Assembly (NCBI GenBank): GCA_034430595.1
Contig: DAOUEL010000058.1
Location: forward strand, 65,946 to 129,945
DNA length: 64,000 nt
Direction of reading: 5' to 3'
DNA from: E44-bin32 sp034430595
GTDB lineage: Bacteria; Chloroflexota; Anaerolineae; Anaerolineales; E44-bin32
Shown here: piece by piece, positions 1 to 7,733 of the stretch
How positions within the stretch are numbered: the first letter of the stretch is position 1
Layout of the letters: the number at the start of each line of letters is the position of its first letter
Program-made: the position numbers and the translations under genes
The notes under the pieces: generated by a model
What the model was told of the DNA's origin: nothing
The model's input: the letters and a program-made list of their open reading frames with translations, nothing else
Databases searched by the model: none

Positions 1-16
1 AGGCCGTGTTAGCCAA
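1..16 (-). CDS. Left-edge gene start, possibly ribosomal protein S20 (partial)
   Basis: A strong Shine-Dalgarno sequence (AAGGAGG on the minus strand, positions 28-22) lies five bases before a TTG codon at 16-14. That codon opens a reading frame which leaves the window at once. Only Met-Ala-Asn-Thr-Ala can be read. Many S20 (rpsT) proteins begin Met-Ala-Asn followed by Thr or Ile, so rpsT is a guess from five residues and not an identification. A promoter of reasonable quality sits in the correct orientation just upstream. Confidence 0.35.
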
Positions 17-53
17 AGTATCCTCCTTGCGCTGGCTCACGAAACGAAACGGT

Positions 54-82
54 ATTCTAACCGACCCTAGCGATTGTGTCTA
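54..82 (-). promoter_or_regulatory. Putative sigma70 promoter for the left-edge gene
   Basis: On the minus strand TAGACA (82-77) and TAGAAT (59-54) are separated by 17 bases. They lie about 30 bases before the Shine-Dalgarno of the left-edge gene. Spacing is ideal and each hexamer departs from consensus by one or two bases. Confidence 0.4.
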
Positions 83-207
83 GGTTCAAGCCCGCAGATT
101 ACAATCAAATAATAACCAACAAGGCCAACATACTGGCATCCAACTCGGTGTCCGTGTATGGTATTGTTCACGCTCGAAAGGCAAGAAATGTAGGAGAAGT
201 CAGGCAC

Positions 208-2364
208 ATGCGTACATTGAATATGGGTGATCCCTATCCGGGAATGGTTACTTCTTGGATAGGTGCTGCTCAGCTCCAAGCCCAGCAGATTGACCTGGTC
301 GAAGCACCCATTCCTAGTTCAATCTTCCTCGAAGGACCTGCCGGAAGCGGAAAGACGACCGCAGCGGTTCATCGTGCGCGCCGACTTCTGCAGCATACCA
401 GAGCGCAGGAGAAGCTGCTGATCATCGTTCCCCAACGTTCACTGGCCAGACCTTATATTGGCCTGCTTGAGCAGTTTCCTGATCTTAATCCTGGGCGAAT
501 TAACATCCTTACCCTGGGAGGACTTGTGCGGCGAACAGCAGAACTGTTCTGGCCCTTGTATGCGGGTGAAGCAGGATTCTCGGACCCATCAACACTGCCG
601 AGCTTCCTGACCCTTGAAACGGCAACTTATGTCCTGGCAAATGCGATCAGCCCAATGCTGGCACAAGGGGCTTTTAACGGCCTGGCGATCGATCGTAACC
701 AGCTCTACCGTCAAATCCTCGACAACTTGAATAAAGCTGCGATTGTCGGATTTCCTATCGAAGAAATCGGCAGCCGGTTGGGGGAGGCCTGGGTTGGTAC
801 AGCGGACCAGAAACGAATCTATGATGATGCCCAGCAGTGCGCGAGGGTGTTCCGCCATGCATGTCTGGAAATGAATATGCTCGATTTTTCGCTGCAAGTG
901 GAGGTTTTCTTCCGCTATATCCTTCCTTCGCCCGCATTCAAGATGTATAGAGAACAAATCGCGACCCACATGCTCGCGGATAACATCGAGGAAGACGCCC
1001 CGCGGACGCACGATCTCATTCAAGCCTGGCTCCCTGAGCTGCAGAGTGCGCTTCTTGTATTCGATACTGAGGCAGGTTTCCGTCGCTTCCTGGGCGCTGA
1101 TCCGACGGATGCGTATGCATTGAAATCTCGTTGTACTGGCCAGATTCGATTCGACGAAAACCTGGTTGCATCAGCTTCTGTCCAGGATTTAGGTCGCACC
1201 CTGGCCGCTCATTTTGATAAGGGCGCTGATCAGGAAACCGGTGCGAAATTGAATGCATTCCACGTTGAAGTTCACCGTCATTTGCCCGAATCGCTGGAAT
1301 GGATTGCTAATGAGGTCGATACTCTCCTGAACAGGGAGCAGATCCCCAGACGTGAGATTGCAATCGTCTCTCCCTATCTTTCCGATTCTGTGCGTTTCTT
1401 GTTAGGCCGAAAGCTGGATGAACGGGGTATTCAGTGGATTGCGTTTCGTCCGTCCCGGCAAATCCGACAGGAAGCGGCCGCGCGTAGCCTCCTGACGTTG
1501 GCGGCCATTGCCCATCCTGGTTGGAAACAGCAGCCAACCCCTGAGGACGTTGGCCGCATGCTGGAAATGTGTATAGCCGAGCTTGATCCTGTTCGCGCTG
1601 ACCTCTTCGCCCGAATTCTTTACAAACCAAATGCTTCTCCGCCCTGGCTGGAACCGTTCAGCCAGCTAAAGGGTCAGATGCAGGAGCGACTTACATATTC
1701 ACTTGGTCAACTTTACGACACCCTACGAACCTGGCTCGTTAATTACCTTGAATCCCCCGGGTTGGAATTAGACCATTTCCTGCGCAAACTCTTTGGTGAG
1801 ATTCTTTCTCAGGCGGGCTTTGGGTTTGAAAACGATCTCACTGGAGGTACGGTCGTCGCGACTTTGATCGATTCCGTTCAAAAATTCCGTCGGATTCTCG
1901 GGGAGAATCTAGAGCGACATGAAATCAATCCAGGAATGGTCTTTCTAAGCCTGGTGCAGGAAGGCGTCATCAGCGCACAGGATATAGGCCAATCTACCAG
2001 CACAAGGGAAGACGCGGTATTGATTATGCCGGCTTTTACATTCCTCATGGCAAACCAGCCGGTTTCATACCAGTTTTGGATGGACGTGGGTAGTCAAGGC
2101 TGGGCAGAGCGCATCTACCAACCGCTAACACATCCTTATGTCTTAAACCGTCAATGGCAGCGTGGAAGACTGTGGACGGATGAAGAAGAAATGGCAGTCC
2201 GGGACAACATCGCAGCCACGCTATGTCTCGGTTTAACACGGCGGTGCCGGGTCGGGGTTTCTGCGGTTTGGAGCGAGATCGATGAACGGGGCTATGAGCA
2301 GCGCGGCCCCCTTTTGCGCGCAATCCAGAGTACGCTTCGCGCCCAGGGGGTATCAGGTGGATAG
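208..2364 (+). CDS. AddB-like, divergent UvrD-family helicase subunit
   Basis: This 718-residue protein belongs to the UvrD/AddB P-loop superfamily. A good Walker A motif (GPAGSGKT, about residues 43-50) is followed by a motif Ia-like VPQRS. The motif II/III region is badly degraded: no DEAQD or GDxxQ is present, only an FDTEAGFRRF-like remnant. A weak motif VI (LGLTRRCRVG) is near the C-terminus. The ATG at 208 was chosen because AGGAGAAG ends eight bases before it; a GTG at 76 would add 44 residues without a ribosome site. It overlaps a complete helicase gene, a nuclease gene and recJ, so it is probably the structural or translocating AddB-like subunit of an AddAB-type end-processing complex. 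It lacks the C-terminal nuclease domain of true AddB, which is encoded separately two genes downstream. Confidence 0.7.
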   Translation: MRTLNMGDPYPGMVTSWIGAAQLQAQQIDLVEAPIPSSIFLEGPAGSGKTTAAVHRARRLLQHTRAQEKLLIIVPQRSLARPYIGLLEQFPDLNPGRINILTLGGLVRRTAELFWPLYAGEAGFSDPSTLPSFLTLETATYVLANAISPMLAQGAFNGLAIDRNQLYRQILDNLNKAAIVGFPIEEIGSRLGEAWVGTADQKRIYDDAQQCARVFRHACLEMNMLDFSLQVEVFFRYILPSPAFKMYREQIATHMLADNIEEDAPRTHDLIQAWLPELQSALLVFDTEAGFRRFLGADPTDAYALKSRCTGQIRFDENLVASASVQDLGRTLAAHFDKGADQETGAKLNAFHVEVHRHLPESLEWIANEVDTLLNREQIPRREIAIVSPYLSDSVRFLLGRKLDERGIQWIAFRPSRQIRQEAAARSLLTLAAIAHPGWKQQPTPEDVGRMLEMCIAELDPVRADLFARILYKPNASPPWLEPFSQLKGQMQERLTYSLGQLYDTLRTWLVNYLESPGLELDHFLRKLFGEILSQAGFGFENDLTGGTVVATLIDSVQKFRRILGENLERHEINPGMVFLSLVQEGVISAQDIGQSTSTREDAVLIMPAFTFLMANQPVSYQFWMDVGSQGWAERIYQPLTHPYVLNRQWQRGRLWTDEEEMAVRDNIAATLCLGLTRRCRVGVSAVWSEIDERGYEQRGPLLRAIQSTLRAQGVSGG

Positions 2365-4600
2365 TGAGAGATTTTCGCCTCGCCCGAATCAGAAGGAAGT
2401 GCTCGCATTTAGACAGGGCAGGATGGGAGTCTCGGCTGTACCTGGCAGTGGAAAGACGACAACACTCTCCTACCTCGCCGCACAGCTTGTTGCAGAAGCC
2501 AATCTCAAGCTGGACCAGGAAATCTTAATTGTGACCCTGGTGAATTCTGCGGTTGAGAATTTTACCGGTCGGGTCGCTGGTTTTGTGAGGGAGTTTGGTC
2601 TGCTTCCTTATCTTGGCTACAGGGTGCGAACACTCCACGGTCTCGCACACGACATCGTGCGTGAAAGGCCTGATGTCGCCGGGGTCTCCGAGCAGTTTAG
2701 CATCATCGACGAGGCTGCTTCAAACGAGATTATGAATTCCATATGCCAGGCCTGGGTCCATTCCCATCGTGATTGGATCCGTTCACTGATGGCTGACGAT
2801 CTTCGGGAGGCCGCAGAGAGGCGTGTGTTGCGCCACGAATGGCCGAACCTCGTACGGGACATAGCCGTTGCTCTCATTCGGATGGCAAAAGACCTGGGTC
2901 TCTCATTGCAGGCTGTGCGTTCAATGCTCGATGCTCAAGCCGAACAGCACCCTCTGCTCGAGCTCGGTTGGTCTGTCTACCGTGAATACCAAACCGCATT
3001 GGCATACCGGGGGGCTCTTGATTTTGATGACCTAATTTCGAGGGCTTACGATGCGCTTCGATTGGATGAAGAATACTTGGAACGTTTGCAGTACCGGTGG
3101 CCGATTATTCTCGAGGATGAAGCCCAGGACAGCAGCCGATTGCAGGAGGAGATCCTGCGCGCGCTTGTCGGAAACGATGGAAGTTGGGTGCGCGTAGGGG
3201 ATCCAAACCAGGCGATTTTCGAAACCTTCACCACTGCCAGTCCCTATTATTTACGGCGCTTTCTTGATGAACCGGATGTCACCAGCCGTTCCCTGCCAAA
3301 TTCTGGGCGCTCGACAGAAACCATTTTAGGCCTGGCGAATCTTTTATCCGAATGGGTCAGGAGCAGCCACCCGGTGGTTGAGCTGCGCGAAGCCCTTTCT
3401 CTGCCGGCGATTGAGCCAACACCAGAAGACGACCCTCAGCCAAACCCTAGGGTTGAGGACGGTTCTGTTGCCCTTGTCGACTTGCCCTACAGCCCAGATG
3501 AGGAAATACAAAAAGTGTTGAAGTCGATTTCGAACTTCGTGAGCCAGAACCCCACTGCGACTTTGGCAGTGCTCGTCCCGCGCAACTATCGCGGTTTCGA
3601 GATGGTCGAACTCCTCAAAGGGGCTGGAATTCCATACCTTGAAATCCTGCAAAGTTCGAGGAAGACACGCCTGCTTGCGCAAAGCTTTGCCGACCTGCTG
3701 CGGCACATCGCCCTGCCTGCAGATGCGAAAAATATTCCACCAGCCTACTGTGTTTGGCGCTGGGGAGCCGGGGTGGAAGAAGACGAGCGCGACCCTGCGG
3801 ATGAGGGATTGCAGGCAATCGCCTCCTGTCGAACTCCGGAGGCATTCTTCTGGCCTCGTGCAGGAAATGACTGGCTGCAGAATGAGGGATTGTCGAATCA
3901 AGGCCGGGAGCATTTGGAGCATTTTCGCCTGGCAGCGCAGCGGTGGCAGGAAGCTGGACAACTTTCCAGTGATCAATTGATCCTTACCTTAGCAAGCGAC
4001 CTGCTGAGAGAACCGGGTGAGCTGGCGCTGGCATTTCGCTTTGCGGTATTCGCCCGGCAATATGCCTCATCCGAGCCCGGGACGACTTTGCTGGATATTG
4101 CCAATGAGCTCACGCGAGTCGCGCAAAACGAGCGCCGCTTCTTTGGTTCAGGAGAGCAGGGAGAGGGATTTGACCCCGATGCATATCCCGGCCGGGTGGT
4201 CGTCTCAACCATCCATAAAGCGAAAGGCCTGGAGTGGGACCGGGTCTATCTGCTCTCGGTGAATGATTACAATTTTCCATCAGCGCTTGAAGGGGATAGC
4301 TTTATCTCCGAGAAGTGGTTTCTGAAGGACTCCATCAATCTTCAAGCTGAAGGGCTAGAGCAGATAAGGCTCTTGGTCAGGGGAAAGTTGGCAGGGGAAT
4401 ATCATCAAGGGGATGCGACCATGAGAGCTCGCCAGGAGTATGCTGCTGAACGGCTGCGGCTGCTGTACGTTGCAATCACCCGAGCCCGTAAGGACTTGAT
4501 TATCACCTGGAATACCGGGCGAAAGGGCGATCGAGGAGAAGCCCTGCCGCTTAGAGCGTTGCGATCGCTTTGGACCAATGCGAGCACCGGCGATGACTGA
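2357..4600 (+). CDS. UvrD/PcrA-family superfamily 1 DNA helicase (AddA-like without nuclease domain)
   Basis: All canonical motifs of a 3'-5' superfamily 1A helicase are visible: Walker A PGSGKT (about residues 29-34 from the GTG start), motif II DEAQD, motif III GDPNQAIFETF, motif V TIHKAKGLEWD and motif VI YVAITRARKDL. The GTG at 2357 was chosen because AGGGGG lies six bases before it and it overlaps the preceding stop by eight bases. An ATG at 2282 would give a longer overlap and 25 extra N-terminal residues. At 747 residues it stops soon after motif VI and lacks the RecB-type nuclease domain that AddA proteins carry. The nuclease function is supplied by the next gene. It probably unwinds DNA ends as the motor of an AddAB-like complex. 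Confidence 0.85.
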   Translation: MDSERFSPRPNQKEVLAFRQGRMGVSAVPGSGKTTTLSYLAAQLVAEANLKLDQEILIVTLVNSAVENFTGRVAGFVREFGLLPYLGYRVRTLHGLAHDIVRERPDVAGVSEQFSIIDEAASNEIMNSICQAWVHSHRDWIRSLMADDLREAAERRVLRHEWPNLVRDIAVALIRMAKDLGLSLQAVRSMLDAQAEQHPLLELGWSVYREYQTALAYRGALDFDDLISRAYDALRLDEEYLERLQYRWPIILEDEAQDSSRLQEEILRALVGNDGSWVRVGDPNQAIFETFTTASPYYLRRFLDEPDVTSRSLPNSGRSTETILGLANLLSEWVRSSHPVVELREALSLPAIEPTPEDDPQPNPRVEDGSVALVDLPYSPDEEIQKVLKSISNFVSQNPTATLAVLVPRNYRGFEMVELLKGAGIPYLEILQSSRKTRLLAQSFADLLRHIALPADAKNIPPAYCVWRWGAGVEEDERDPADEGLQAIASCRTPEAFFWPRAGNDWLQNEGLSNQGREHLEHFRLAAQRWQEAGQLSSDQLILTLASDLLREPGELALAFRFAVFARQYASSEPGTTLLDIANELTRVAQNERRFFGSGEQGEGFDPDAYPGRVVVSTIHKAKGLEWDRVYLLSVNDYNFPSALEGDSFISEKWFLKDSINLQAEGLEQIRLLVRGKLAGEYHQGDATMRARQEYAAERLRLLYVAITRARKDLIITWNTGRKGDRGEALPLRALRSLWTNASTGDD

Positions 4601-5411
4601 GCTCCATTTCACGTCTGCGAGTCTGGAAGATTATCGAACCTGCCCGCGCCGCTTTCAGCTCCGTTTCCTCCTCTCCCAACCCTGGCCTGCCCAGGTGACA
4701 GCACCTGAGGATGCATTTGAAAACCACTTGCGCCAGGGAGCAGCCCTCCATCGTCTGATCCAACAGGACCTGCTTGGGATGCCGCGTGAACGGCTCAAAG
4801 ATCTCGCTCGCGATGAACCACTCGCCACCTGGTGGGAGCAATATCTGGAGCATGCGCCGAGGGGTTTGCCGGCGCAAAAACTGCCTGAAATCGAATTGTC
4901 TGCTCATCTTGAAGGATGCCGATTGGTCGGGAAATTTGATTTGCTCGCCTTTGAACCCGGGGTGCGTTTTGTTATTGTCGACTGGAAGACAGAACGCAAG
5001 CCTCCATCCAGAGAGCGGCTCGCTGCCCGAATGCAGAGCATACTTTATCCATACCTGCTTGTGGAAGGTGGATCGGATTACAACGATGGCGAAGCGATCA
5101 AACCTGCCCAAGTGGAAATGATCTACTGGTTTGCTGAAAACCCGAAAACGCCACAGAAATTCGACTATAGTGATCTGGCCCATGCTGAAAACCAGAAATT
5201 CTTGTCAACATTACTGGAAGAAATCCTAACGTGCGAAGAGGATGATTTCCCACTAACGAACGAGGAACGAAGCTGTCTTTTTTGCAATTACAGGTCTCTC
5301 TGTAAGAGAGGGAAGCAGGCCGGCGAATTTGACCAAATTGAAAGCGTTACAGAGGACTTTGACCCCTATTTCGATCTCGACTTTGACCAGCTCGATGAGG
5401 TCGCCTTCTGA
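4593..5411 (+). CDS. PD-(D/E)XK nuclease with AddB-type Fe-S cluster (RecB-family)
   Basis: This 272-residue protein is a stand-alone RecB-family nuclease. The start MTELHFTSASLEDYRTCPRR matches the usual opening of this fold. Catalytic residues are readable as Asp116 (GKFD), Asp130 and Lys132 (VDWKT), Gln148 and Tyr152. Cys17 together with Cys228, Cys231 and Cys237 (CLFCNYRSLC) forms the split C...Cx2Cx5C pattern that binds a 4Fe-4S cluster in AddB and Cas4 relatives. The ATG overlaps the TGA of the helicase gene by eight bases, so the two are translationally coupled; an in-frame ATG 15 bases earlier is less likely. Context indicates it supplies the nuclease activity of an end-resection complex. 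A Cas4-like role is unlikely because no CRISPR array or cas gene is present. Confidence 0.82.
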   Translation: MTELHFTSASLEDYRTCPRRFQLRFLLSQPWPAQVTAPEDAFENHLRQGAALHRLIQQDLLGMPRERLKDLARDEPLATWWEQYLEHAPRGLPAQKLPEIELSAHLEGCRLVGKFDLLAFEPGVRFVIVDWKTERKPPSRERLAARMQSILYPYLLVEGGSDYNDGEAIKPAQVEMIYWFAENPKTPQKFDYSDLAHAENQKFLSTLLEEILTCEEDDFPLTNEERSCLFCNYRSLCKRGKQAGEFDQIESVTEDFDPYFDLDFDQLDEVAF

Positions 5412-7720
5412 TGTTCACGGATCACGGCTGGCAGGAACCGGATATTATCCGGGTCCCGGAGGATTATCGCAGCCTGGTTGGCGGGCATCCACTGGTTGCG
5501 GAGACGTTATTCCGACGCGGAATTCACTCACCGCAGGCGGTACGGGCATTCCTCGATCCAAATCTTTACCTTCCCAGCTCTCCCTTTGAATTGCAGGACC
5601 TTCGATCTGCCGTTGACCTTGTAGCAGAGGCAGTAAGCAAGGGAACAGCAATTTGTGTTTGGGGTGATTTCGACGTAGATGGTCAGAGTTCCACCACCCT
5701 TCTTGTCGAGGCGCTCCGTGGCCTTGGAGCCAATGTCCGATACTATATTCCAGATCGTGAGGTGGAATCTCATGGTTTCCATCCGGCAAGCTTGCGGCTT
5801 CTCCTCGAACAAGGCATTGGCCTGGTGATAACCTGTGACACTGGCGTGACTGGCCAAGAAGCCGTCGATGTCGCTCGCGAGTTTGGTGCCCAGGTCATCA
5901 TCACCGATCATCATGACCTGCCATCACAACTGCCCTCCGCTGATGCCGTGATCAACCCAAAACGGCTTCCTCCCGAGCATCCCATGCGGGAGCTGCCAGG
6001 TGTTGGGGTAGCCTATGAACTTGCCAAGGGCACCTTTCTCAAGCTTGGCCTCGAATTTCCAGAACCTGAGCTCCTCGAATTGACGGCACTTGGAATTGTG
6101 TCCGATCTGGCCGTCCAAACCGGTGATGTGCGGTACCTGCTCCAGCGCGGTCTGGCAGCGATGCGAATGACCTCCAGGCCTGCGTTGCTAAGCCTTTTCC
6201 AAATTGCGAAGCTCAATCCCGAGGAGGTTGATGAAGAGCAGATCACCTTTGGAATTGCACCCAGGCTTAATTCGTTGGGCCGTCTGTCGGACGCTAACCA
6301 GGGGGTCGAATTTCTCAGCTCAAGGGATCGTTTAGAAACGGACGAGATGGCGGCCGGTCTGGATCAATTAAATACAAAACGCAAGCTGCTTACCGACCAG
6401 GTTTTCCAGGCCGCCGTCGACCGGCTCGAGAAGGATAAACGCAGCACGAGCCCAGTGCTGGTTGTAAGTGGGGTGGACTGGCCCAGAGGCGTTTTGGGTA
6501 TAGTAGCCAGCCGGCTGGTCGAAACCTATGGAAAGCCTGCCATCGTCCTCTCGGAGGGCTCAGACGGAATGTTAGGGGGATCAGCTCGATCGGTACCCGC
6601 CGTGGATATCTCAGCGGCGATTTCTTCTACAGCAGATCTGGTCGAGCGGTATGGCGGTCATCCAATGGCGGCCGGCCTCCTACTCAAAGCAGACCAGTTG
6701 GTGGAATTTGACCAGCGCATACGAAATTTCGTTCTGCAGCATTATGGCCAGGTCGAACCACCTGCGCTTCAGCTCGATGGGTACCTCCCACTTTCTGATC
6801 TTGATCTGGGTATGATGCGCGATTTCGCCCGTCTTGCGCCATTCGGACCTGGTAATCCAGGGCTTGTTTTTGCCAGCCGTGGGCATGAAATTGTCGAAAG
6901 CAGATTTTTTGGTACGGCGCAGGAACATCTCAAGATTATCGTGCGTGACGATGATGGAGGGAGGTATGAGTTGATCCGATGGCGGGGCAAAGACTTGCGC
7001 CTCCCACGCGGCAGGGTCGATATTGCATACTCAACCCGGATTAACTCCTATCGTGGTGCCGATCGTTTGCAGCTGGAGTGGGTTGATACACGAGACAGTG
7101 AACCATTTGAGCTGGTTGTAACTGAACAGGTAGCGCAGATCAAGATCGCCGATTGGCGTTGGATTCTTCGGCCGGAAGAAGCCCTGGCAGAACTTGTAGA
7201 ACCGCCGTCCATTCAGGTTTGGCGGGAGGGTATTTTGGATCGTACGATCGCCGGCTGCTCGAGAAGTACGCTTCAAGCTGCCGCGAGGCTCGTAATATGG
7301 ACAGCTCCAGCAAATCGAGCGATCCTATTGGAAGCGATTGAGCGAGTGCAGCCGCAGGAGTTGATATTCGTCGGACGAGAGCCTGGAACAGGCCAATTTG
7401 AAATCTATGCCCGCCAGTTGGCTGGAATGGTGAAATATGCACTTCAAAATTTAAACGGGAGATTTGACGTTAGATCAAGCGCAGAGCGGTTAGGCAGCTC
7501 GATTCAAACCGTCAGGTCGGGTGTGGATTACCTGACTGCCCGTGGAACGGTCAGAATAAAGGAAGATTCAATCGAGAACCTTCAACTTGCAGCTGGGGCG
7601 GGGGAAGTCGGGCAGATTGAATCCAGTGCGCAGAGTTTACGCCAGAATTTGATGGAGGAATACGCGTTCAGAGCATATGTCAGGAAGTGCGATTTACAAC
7701 TGCTTGTTCAAGAGGGATAA
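5411..7720 (+). CDS. recJ: Single-stranded-DNA-specific exonuclease RecJ with C-terminal extension
   Basis: RecJ degrades single-stranded DNA 5'-3' during recombination and mismatch repair. DHH-family metal ligands are clear: DFDVDG (residues 86-91), CDTG (142-145) and DHH (166-168). A DHHA1 region follows, with the RYGGHPMAAG motif near residue 415, and then an OB-fold region. The protein is 769 residues, about 200 longer than minimal RecJ. The tail (roughly from residue 580) contains a stretch resembling a winged helix (SAERLGSSIQTVRSGVDYL). The start overlaps the nuclease stop codon (TGATG), so all four repair genes appear to form one transcription unit. The coupling suggests RecJ trims ends opened by the helicases. 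Confidence 0.93.
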   Translation: MFTDHGWQEPDIIRVPEDYRSLVGGHPLVAETLFRRGIHSPQAVRAFLDPNLYLPSSPFELQDLRSAVDLVAEAVSKGTAICVWGDFDVDGQSSTTLLVEALRGLGANVRYYIPDREVESHGFHPASLRLLLEQGIGLVITCDTGVTGQEAVDVAREFGAQVIITDHHDLPSQLPSADAVINPKRLPPEHPMRELPGVGVAYELAKGTFLKLGLEFPEPELLELTALGIVSDLAVQTGDVRYLLQRGLAAMRMTSRPALLSLFQIAKLNPEEVDEEQITFGIAPRLNSLGRLSDANQGVEFLSSRDRLETDEMAAGLDQLNTKRKLLTDQVFQAAVDRLEKDKRSTSPVLVVSGVDWPRGVLGIVASRLVETYGKPAIVLSEGSDGMLGGSARSVPAVDISAAISSTADLVERYGGHPMAAGLLLKADQLVEFDQRIRNFVLQHYGQVEPPALQLDGYLPLSDLDLGMMRDFARLAPFGPGNPGLVFASRGHEIVESRFFGTAQEHLKIIVRDDDGGRYELIRWRGKDLRLPRGRVDIAYSTRINSYRGADRLQLEWVDTRDSEPFELVVTEQVAQIKIADWRWILRPEEALAELVEPPSIQVWREGILDRTIAGCSRSTLQAAARLVIWTAPANRAILLEAIERVQPQELIFVGREPGTGQFEIYARQLAGMVKYALQNLNGRFDVRSSAERLGSSIQTVRSGVDYLTARGTVRIKEDSIENLQLAAGAGEVGQIESSAQSLRQNLMEEYAFRAYVRKCDLQLLVQEG

Positions 7721-7733
7721 CGGTGTTTGGAGG

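Noticed and set aside
4578..4592. Upstream ATG for the Fe-S nuclease
   Set aside because: The later ATG overlaps the helicase stop directly and begins the family's normal N-terminal pattern.
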